64,000 bases of DNA from Streptococcus suis (lineage in GTDB: Bacteria; Bacillota; Bacilli; Lactobacillales; Streptococcaceae), in assembly GCF_024509525.1 (NCBI RefSeq), contig NZ_JAMWEM010000003.1:62001-126000 (forward strand), in the 5' to 3' direction. The position numbers and the translations under genes were made by a program. Each line of letters starts with the position of its first letter. Positions within the stretch are counted from its first letter, which is position 1. This document shows, piece after piece, positions 52,585 to 62,200 of this stretch. The notes under the pieces were generated by a model. The model was not told where the DNA came from and searched no databases. It saw only the letters and a list, made by a program, of their open reading frames with translations.

Positions 52585-52829
52585 TCAAACAACTATACTT
52601 TCGCATTTTCAGGTAGTAGGGGCTGAGATGATGACACGAACTCTAAGAAGTGGAGCTGGGCTTTTTGACCGGCCTCACTCATCCAATCAAGTTAACAACG
52701 TCTGCTTTCGATTTTCGAAGAGTATCAGTTATGCCTGTGACTTGTTGCCTAGTACTAAAAGCAAACTAAAATACTACAGGTTTAAGGATTTAGGTTTTCG
52801 CGCCGGTCGTGGAAATTGAGAATAACTAC

Positions 52830-52859
52830 TTGATTTTTCGGGGGGGGGGGGGGTATAAT
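52830..52859 (+). promoter_or_regulatory. Pilus-operon promoter with a 14-base poly-G spacer
   Basis: TTGATT at 52830-52835 and perfect TATAAT at 52854-52859; the 18-base spacer is TTTC followed by 14 consecutive G (52840-52853). A change of one G would move the spacer to 17 or 19. This is the layout of slipped-strand phase-variable promoters. It is the only strong promoter-like site found upstream of the adhesin gene. Confidence 0.8.
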
Positions 52860-53226
52860 GGAAGAGAGCTTTTAAAAGCGTCACGATGTAAAAATGGTTT
52901 CTGCACCTTGTTCCCATGTGAGCAAGGAAGTCGCAATTGTCGGAAACAGGCCCCCATAGAAGTAAAGAGAAACTTTTTTTGAGTGAAAGAATGAAACCGC
53001 AACCATCATTTCAGCACAAAGAAAGTTTATCACTACATCTTGAACGAAATCAGTTTTAAAAAGGGAGACAAAGTAGTCGAGCAGGGTCTTGTAAAGCTTG
53101 ATACTATTTGTTTGTCATTTAGGATATAAAAATCAATAGAAGTGTGAAACGTTAGACTGTTCACCATTGTAGTTGTATAGCCACAATGGATTCAGCAATT
53201 GGCTAAGCATAGGAGAGGAAAAAGAA
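52860..53226 (+). promoter_or_regulatory. Long structured 5' leader of the pilus adhesin gene
   Basis: About 360 untranslated bases. Visible elements: palindrome GCTTTTAAAAGC (52868-52879), hairpin CCTTG..CAAGG (52906-52927) enclosed by GTTTC..GGAAAC, and CCATTGT (53164-53170) / ACAATGG (53183-53189) 37 bases before the start codon. No clear intrinsic terminator or known riboswitch class is recognised. Confidence 0.45.
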
Positions 53227-56200
53227 ATGAAATCGTGGAAAAAGGTAGTGAGTAAGTGTTTACTCGCCTTGTTAGTAGTAGATTCTGTGGCAACGCCAGT
53301 CCTTGTCTTATCAGAAACGACTACAGAAGGAGTAAGGATACGCGATACTTACATAAAAGACTATCAAGAGGATGCCTCTAAGTTATCGCTTACCATTGAT
53401 GAGGAACAAACAAACACCGAGCAGCTGGTTGTCAAACTCAAAGCTGAAGAAGGAGAAATCAACGAGCAAGGATTGACCTTGATTCTGCAAAGCGGTCTGG
53501 CTTTGGGTCAAAATGACCAAGGTCAGGATATACTTCCTGAGGGTTTCTACCGAGATGAGGCTTATAATGAAAATGATAGGAAGGTTGCAGCAGCAGGTAG
53601 CGACGCACTCGCGGCCGGCCTCGAACAATTACCGGTTTATGGCGAAGGCTACTATTCACTGAAAATCAAACCCAGTGCTGACCGCCCTGTCACCTTAAAT
53701 ACAGACCCAAATGACAGTAGCAAGCGATTTGAAGAACATGTCTTTGTCTTCAAAAAGGTTGCCGAGGTTCAGACTGGGGAAATGGTCGCAATGACCAACG
53801 AACATTACCTGACCATTCTCAAAGAAAATCAATCGGTATTTGCAAACCAAGAAACGACAGAGCTAGATGCATCAACCGAGATTCCACGAGGTCCGGGCAG
53901 TATTACCATTCAGCTGAGAGCATATGAAGAGAATAACCCTGACCCTCAGGTGCCCTTGACCGAAAGTGAGTTTGAAATCTCTTCGGTAGACCATCCAGAG
54001 CAAACGATGAACGGAAAGACGGACTTAAACGGAAATGTAACCTTTGAAAATATTGCTCTAGGCACTTATAACATTAGGCAAATATCATCCGCATCAGACT
54101 ACAATGTAGTTGAACAGATAGAAACTGTGGAGCTTACAGAATCAGAGCCCTCCAAAACAGTTCGTATTATCAACCAACCAAAAGAAAGTTTGGCTCGTGC
54201 AACACGACGTTCACGATCTGTATCGGAGCGAGCTGCAGTAAATACGACTCTTGCCCCAGGTGTAGAGACCTACGGTATCACCTATGCAAACATAGATACC
54301 TTTGCTTACTATCAATTCCAAGATGGGTATGCGACCTATGGAGCAGGGATGGATGTGAAATGGAAATTGCCAGCAGAAGCCAAGGAGGGCGACTATTTCA
54401 CTTTGAATTTTGGTAATCAGATTCTTCTTAACCGAGCTCCTATGTACGATGAAGGAGAAGAGGTTCCCTATGGTAGTCTAGATAGTGTGGGTGATCGATA
54501 TCCTGAAACTCATATAGGTAACTTATTCTTTCAAATCGTGACACGACAAAGTTCGACAGAACCAACGGGGATTCCAATTCTCAATGTCTACTATACCAAG
54601 GCAGGCGAGCTGACCTTCGTTGTGCAGAAGTATGCGAATGACAAAGGTCCTATCGAAGGGGATGCCATTATCGGTAAGTTAATTGATAAAACGAACTTGA
54701 CTGCTTTTACTGATGGGAATGGTCGTCATCGTAGCACAAGACATATTCGACCGAATAATGGAGGTACGGATACAAAGTTAGAATGGGACGTATATGATTT
54801 GGATGAACAAATTCGGAAGTATGATTTCTACGAAGGATTTTATCCAAACTACATGCTTATGACAGAGCAAGCGGGGGCTACTCCCACTAATGGTAATTCG
54901 TGGTTTTTAGGTAGGAGTATTACTTATACCTCCCAATATATGAATACTACTCCTGTAGATTTCCAAGATGCTAATGGTGATCCAAACTTAAGTGGTGTTT
55001 ATATTAATCAGCGAACACAGATTTTTGAAAGGGAGTTTGACTATGGAACAGGTCATAACCGGACTACTTCACATGGTCGTGAAACAATCTTTCCGGTCTA
55101 TGAGGATAGAAACTATCTCTACTATTATTTTGTATACAATGGTAATAGAAACGCATCAGGACCAGGAGCATGGGAGACTTATCTAAGACCAGCAGGCTCA
55201 GAGTTAGAGATTGTAGATGTTAAACTTTTTCAGGGTTATAATGGTCAATATGCGAGTAAACAAGCGACTTCTATAGTACCGCCAATGGCTACCGTAGATC
55301 CCTACAATCCTGAAGTAGGAGAGCAGGTTTCAACTGGTAAGCGATTTACGAAATATAATGCGACTGAATGGAAGGCAGATTTCGGGGGTAGTGAGCAGAA
55401 TAATACTTATTTTGCGATTGTTAAGGCAAGAAAGAAAACACCGTCACCTGAAGCGGCGGACCTCAACCGATTGGCTTATCACATGGGCATGCACTCCAGA
55501 CAGACGATTATTGTAACTCGCCAGTTTATAGATTATTATGTACCAACTGAAGGGTTTGGGGCAGGTTGGGTAGTGCCTAAGGAACCCAAAGACCTTTTGG
55601 GGAATTTCAAGATTCAGAAAACCGACCCAAATAAAACAGTGGTCTATCCCAACTACCAAAAAGTTGGTGATGTTATTCAGTATCAGGATGATCATGGAAA
55701 TACCTATACCTACAATAGCGCAACTAAAAAATATGTAGATAATCGCGGACAGAGTTTAAGCCAGAAGACAGACAATCAAGGCAACCTTCTCTTTGAAGAT
55801 AACCTCCATAAAGTCTTTACCCAGAAGAAAAATGGTAGTGCCATTACCTACACAGATGATACTGGTATTGTCTATAGTAAAAAGGCTGGCGAGGAAGACA
55901 TTTATACCAGTCCAGACGGCAGGGTCTTCAGACCATCACGCCCACTCCTAAAAGATTATGATGTCACCATCAAGGTAGAGGGGACAGTCGTGACAGATAG
56001 TGGTGGCAAGGTCTACCCACTAGCCAGTCAGAACAATGGTATTCTTGATGTCGTAGACCGATTTGGGAACCTATTACGTGTTCAAAAAACGGCCGGAGGC
56101 TTGAACGCTTGGAAATTTGACCCTGGATCAGGAAGCTGGGGACCTGCACAAGTCACCTCACAGGGTAGTGGTTATTATAAGATTTCAGCCCTGCCAATTT

Positions 56201-59200
56201 CGACAACGCATATCCGTCCAAAACTAACAGAGACCTTTAGTTTCAGGATTACCGACACAGTGACAGGACTTGTCTTCAATCATGAAGTTGACGAGTACGG
56301 CTATGCCATCTTCCCATCCTTGCTGGTAGGACATACCTATCGTCTTGAAGAAACCTCGGCACGAGTAGGGTATACCCGTACACCAAAAGTATACCTCTTG
56401 ACAGTAACTGCTACAGGACAGATTACGATTACGGATGAGAATGGAGCACCAATCTCTGCAACGACTGATCCATTATCAGTTGTTGATGCAAGCAATCTTC
56501 TTTATTCCGTTGTCAATGATGTCGTCCGCCTCAAGATTAAAAAGACAGACGAAGATGGTCGTCTCATTACATCGGATAAAGCCACCTTTAAAGTCTATAA
56601 ATCAGGCGATTATACGAACAATAACAACACTATCCGACCAAATACTGGAGCCGTACCAGTGGCGACCATTCAAACCTCAAAAGCGGATGGAACCGCTACG
56701 CTTTACGGCGAGTCAGAAGCAGTTGTCATTCCAAACATTATGACCAATGTCAACTACGGCATTGTCGAAGAGACTGCACCAGCAGGCTATCGTATCCTGA
56801 CAACTGGTATCGAAGTGAAGTTAGTCCAAAGTGGTACAAACTACGTTTGGCAACTGGTTTCAGGTGGAAACAATGCTAGTCTAGAATCAGATAATCTTAC
56901 CCTCAAGGTGAAAAACAGAGCTGATTTAGCCACTCTTGTCATCACTAAGAAAATCAAGGGACTCGAAAGTCTGAACAACCTGATTACTTCATCTGTTACA
57001 TTCAAGTTGACCAAATTAAACGACACGAGCTTTACCCCAGTGACGCTAACACAGGGGGCCAGCACGCGATTCACCTTTGGCAACTTGACAAAAGGTGTTT
57101 ACCGTTTAGAAGAAGTAACCCCACCGACAGGATATGTCAAATCATCAACACCGTATACCGTTATCGTGGACAAAGGTCAAGCTAGCTTGTACCAATCTGG
57201 TCAAGGAACAACGGCTCAGGCTACGGGGCTAACGGTCATCAAGTCTAACCACTTTGACAATGCGCAAATCTGGGGAGTCAATACCGAAGATAAAGCCTTG
57301 GATGGAAGTGACGTAACTGCTACTCTCTACAAACTTGCCAATAGCCGATTAGAAGTTGGTCAATGGTGGGGAGTTGACCTAGGAGCGATAAAAAATGTCA
57401 CCCATATCCGCTACCTCCAAGGACCAGTAACCGGTGCTGGTAGTGATAATGATAGAATGGATAGTCTAGAACTAGAATATTCTGTAGATGGTCAAAACTA
57501 CCAAAGCCTAGGCACCTACAACGCACCGAATGGTGGAAAACTTGGCGAAGTTGACACAGATAGCGATGTGATGGCACGCTATATCCGTGTCCGCAACCTC
57601 CGTCTCAAGACAGGTGTCTGGTTAGCCATCAAGGGGATGACCATCACTACAAGAAATCCAATCACTCCGTTGACAGATGGGACACTTGCTATCGGAAATA
57701 TCCAAAATCCGAAATTACGGATTGAAAAGCAGGATACAAATGGGCAAGTCATTTCACAAAATGTCACCTTTAAACTCTATAAGGTGGATGATGCAACGAC
57801 AGTTGATAACGTCACAAATGCTATCCAAGAGAATAATTTAATTCAAACCTTCAACCTGCAAAATGGTAGTCTCACGACAGCAATGGACGTTAAGGTTCTT
57901 GGTAAATACGCTTTGGTGGAAACGCAGGCTCCGACAGGTTATACAGGGCTAGCTGCCCCAGTCCTCTTGGAACTTTATGAAGCCAGTCAACCACATAATG
58001 ACCAGCTAAATAAGGCCGTCACACGCTTTAGAGTACTTAGTCAAACAGACAAGGTAACGGTTGATGACAGCACCACCGCAACGGACAATACCCTGAAAAT
58101 GGTCGTCAAAAACGTGCGGAATACCTTCAATTTGAAGCTATTGAAACGAGACCTGAATAATACAGAAACCGGCCTCAACGCTCGCTTCGAACTCTACAAT
58201 GAGAATGAGTCTACTAAGTTAGACCAAGGCAATACCACGCAGACAGGAAATAGCCTCACCTTCCAAAATCTGCAGCCAGGTATCTATGTCTTGAAAGAAG
58301 TAACACCGCCATCAGGCTATATCCAAGTAGAACCAGTTCGACTTGAAATCACGCAGGCAGGTCAATTACAAATCCTGTCAGGAGATACGGAGCTTCTACA
58401 AGTTGGTGCATCAAGTGGCAATACGCTTGAGCTCACGGTGAAAAACGACAGTAAGAAAACCCTTCGCATTTCCAAACGCATCAAGGGATTGGAAAACTTG
58501 CCGAGTCTTATCACGGGTCAGATGACCTTTACGCTGTCAAAAGACAACGACACAAGTTTCCAACCAGTGACTGTCACACAAGCTGCGAATACAGACTTTG
58601 TCTTTAATAACCTGACCTACGGTTCTTATACCCTAGTCGAGACAGCACCACCAGCAGGCTATATGGTCGAGCCGATTACCTATAAGGTATCCGTGAGTCG
58701 CTCAGGAGTTTCTCTCTATAAAGTAGCGAACGCAGCTCCGAGCGAACGTGTCGCAGGTGCAACCCTCATCAAGTCCCCTGACTTATCCAATATCCAGTCT
58801 GGACAAGATGGAAATGCGATTGATGGCAATGACACGACAGCAGTTACTTACTCAAACTTCAACGGGCAAGGAAACAATATTCCTGCTGGAGCCTATCTAG
58901 GGGTTGACCTACAAGGTGTGAAACGTGTTCGAAATATTTTTTACTTACAAGGAAATCAGAATAATGTAACGGATAGGATGAATCGCTACACAGTAGAATA
59001 CTCAATAGATGGTGAGACCTACTACCCAATCGCTTCATCAGCAACGGCTGCGCGCTTTGAACAGTCTACCGACCTTCTCGCTCGGTATATCCGTGTGAGA
59101 AATGAAGAGCAAGTCGTCAACAAATGGTATGCGGTTCGTGAATTGACCGTCTCAGCTCAAGCTACGGAAACCGTTGGCGCATTATCAACTGGTCAATATC

Positions 59201-62200
59201 CAATTGGCAATATCCAGCATCCACAGATTCAAGTGGAAAAACGGGATATGAGTAACGCTCGGATTAACCAGTCTGTGACCTTCAAACTCTATAAGGTGGA
59301 TGATGCGACGACAACTGCGAACGCTGCAGCAGCCATTCAAGAAAGCAATCTCGTCCAAACCTTTACATTGACAAATGGTCAAGCAAGTCAGGCTTTACAA
59401 GCCAAGGTACTGGGACGCTATGCCCTTGTCGAAGTCGCACCGCCAACTGGTTATCGTGCTTTAGCTGGTCCAGTCTTACTAGACTTGACAACTGCACAGG
59501 AGACACACAGCGGAAGTCAGATGAAGACAGTGAGCCGCTTCACCCTCGTTGATTCAACAGATAAGGTTACGATTGATACCGCTACTGCAAATGTATTGAA
59601 AATCTTCGTGAAAAACGAATTACTCACCTACAATTTGCTTATCAAGAAACGAGACCTTGCAAATCCAAATACAGGACTTGATGCCCGTTTTGAACTCTAC
59701 GATGCAAATGAAACAGCCGTGATTAGTCAAGGCAATACCACGCAGACAGGTAACAGCCTTATTTTCCGCAATTTGCAGCCAGGTATCTATGTCTTGAAAG
59801 AAGTAACACCGCCATCAGGTTATATCCAAGTAGAACCAGTTCGACTTGAAATCACGCAGGCAGGTCAATTACAAATCTTGTCAGGAGATACGGAGCTTCT
59901 ACAAGTTGGTGCATCAAGTGGCAATACGCTTGAGCTCACGGTGAAAAACGACAGTAAGAAAACCCTTCGCATTTCCAAACGCATCAAGGGTCTGGAAAGC
60001 TTAGCTAGTCTCATTACAGGAAACATGACCTTTACGCTGTCAAAAGACAACGACACAAGTTTCCGACCAGTGACTGTCACACAAGCTGCGAATGAAGACT
60101 TCGTCTTTAATAACCTGACCTACGGTTCTTATACCCTAGTCGAGACAGCGCCACCAGCAGGCTATATGGCTGAGCCGATTACCTATAAGGTATCCGTGAG
60201 TCGCTCAGGAGTTTCTCTCTATAAAGTAGCGAACGCAGCTCCGATCGAACGTGTCGCAGGTGCAACCCTCATCAAGTCAGGCGACTTATCGAATATCCAG
60301 TCAGGACAAGATGGAAATGCGATTGATGGCAATGACACGACAGCAGTTACTTACTCAAACTTCAACGGGCAAGGAAACAACATTCCTGCTGGAGCCTATC
60401 TAGGGGTTGACCTACAAGGTGTGAAACGTGTTCGTTACATTCACTACTTGCAAGGCAATCAGAACAATCCGCTGGATAGATTCAACCGCTTCACACTTGA
60501 GTACTCAATAGACGGACGCACCTATTTCCCACTGTCCACTTATACAGCCAATGAATTGGTTGAGTTGGACACGGATATAATGGCTCGCTACATTCGTGTG
60601 AGAAATGAAGAACAAGTCGTCAACAAATGGTACGTCGTTCGTGAATTGACCGTCTCAGCTCAAGCTACAGAAACCGTTGGCGCATTATCAACTGGTCAAT
60701 ATCCAATTGGCAATATCCAGCATCCACAGATTCAAGTGGAAAAACGAGATATGAGTAACGCTCGGATTAACCAGTCTGTGACCTTCAAACTCTATAAGGT
60801 GGATGATGCGACGACAACTGCGAATGCTGCAGCAGCCATTCAAGAAAGCAATCTCGTCCAAACCTTTACATTGACAAATGGTCAAGCAAGTCAGGCTTTA
60901 CAAGCCAAGGTACTGGGACGCTATGCCCTTGTCGAAGTCGCACCGCCAACTGGTTATCGTGCTTTAGCTGGTCCAGTCTTACTAGACTTGACAACTGCAC
61001 AGGAGACACACAGCGGAAGTCAGATGAAGACAGTGAGCCGCTTCACCCTCGTTGATTCAACAGATAAGGTTACAATTGACACCGCTACTGCAAATGTATT
61101 AAAAATCTTCGTGAAAAACGAATTACTCACCTACAATTTGCTTATCAAGAAACGAGACCTTGCGAATCCAAATACAGGACTTGATGCCCGTTTCGAACTC
61201 TACAATGAGAATGAGTCTACTAAGTTAGACCAAGGCAATACCACGCAGACAGGAAATAGCCTCACCTTCCGTAATCTGCGCCCTGGCACCTACGTCCTCA
61301 AAGAGGTCACAGCCCCAACAGGCTACAATCCAATCCAGAAAATCAAATTGACCATCAGTCTAGATGGACAAATTACGATTGTGGAAGGACCACAAGACTT
61401 GTTGGAAAGTCAAGCTGTGAATGCCAATAACGAGATAGAACTCGTCGTCAAGAACAGACCGTTTACAGATTTCAGTATCGAAAAGGTTAGCAATCTAGAT
61501 CCGACGATCAATTTGGCAGGAGTTCAGCTGCAAATCAAGGCAAAAAATAATGGACCAGCTCCGCTATTTAGCGATGATAATTGGCATATCCAACATTATC
61601 AAGCAACGATTGATACCACAAACAAAGCCTTGACGTGGTGGACCCAATCCAATGACGTTGGCAACGCTGTCTTTAAACTTCCTCAGGGAACGTATACGAT
61701 TAGTGAGTTAGCTGCACCAGCTGGTTACGAATTGCTTCAACCGTTTGATATTATCGTTGGAGAAGATGGTCAAGTTCGGTTAGCAGACGGCGCACCGACC
61801 AATGCCGAAATCAATACAAAAGATGGACGGATAAATCTCAAACTCACTAACATCTTCAAACCGAAACTGAAGATTATCAAGGTTGATAGCAGGGATGAGA
61901 ACCGCAAGCTTGAAAATGCAACCTTCAAACTCTTTGGTGAGGATGGACGCACGCAGGTTGGAAGTGACTTGGTGACAGGCGCTACTGGAGAGATAGAAAC
62001 TCCAGCCTTGACACCGGGTACCTACTATCTACAAGAAACCCAGTCCCCAGCAGGCTTCCAGACAAATGGAACCAAGTACAAACTAATTATCGCTACGGAT
62101 GGGACTACAACAGTAGAAAATGCCGACGACCTTATTGCTGTCGCGCCACTTTCTGATGATAAAGTCATTTCAATCACACTGAAGAACAAGGTGAAGACCT

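Noticed and set aside
52628..52819. A 63-codon frame upstream of the poly-G tract
   Set aside because: No ribosome site, no recognisable sequence, and it lies in mobile-element debris before the promoter.
53173..53226. A TTG start extending the pilus adhesin by 18 codons
   Set aside because: ATG 53227 has AGGAGAGG and opens a proper signal peptide; the extension would bury it.
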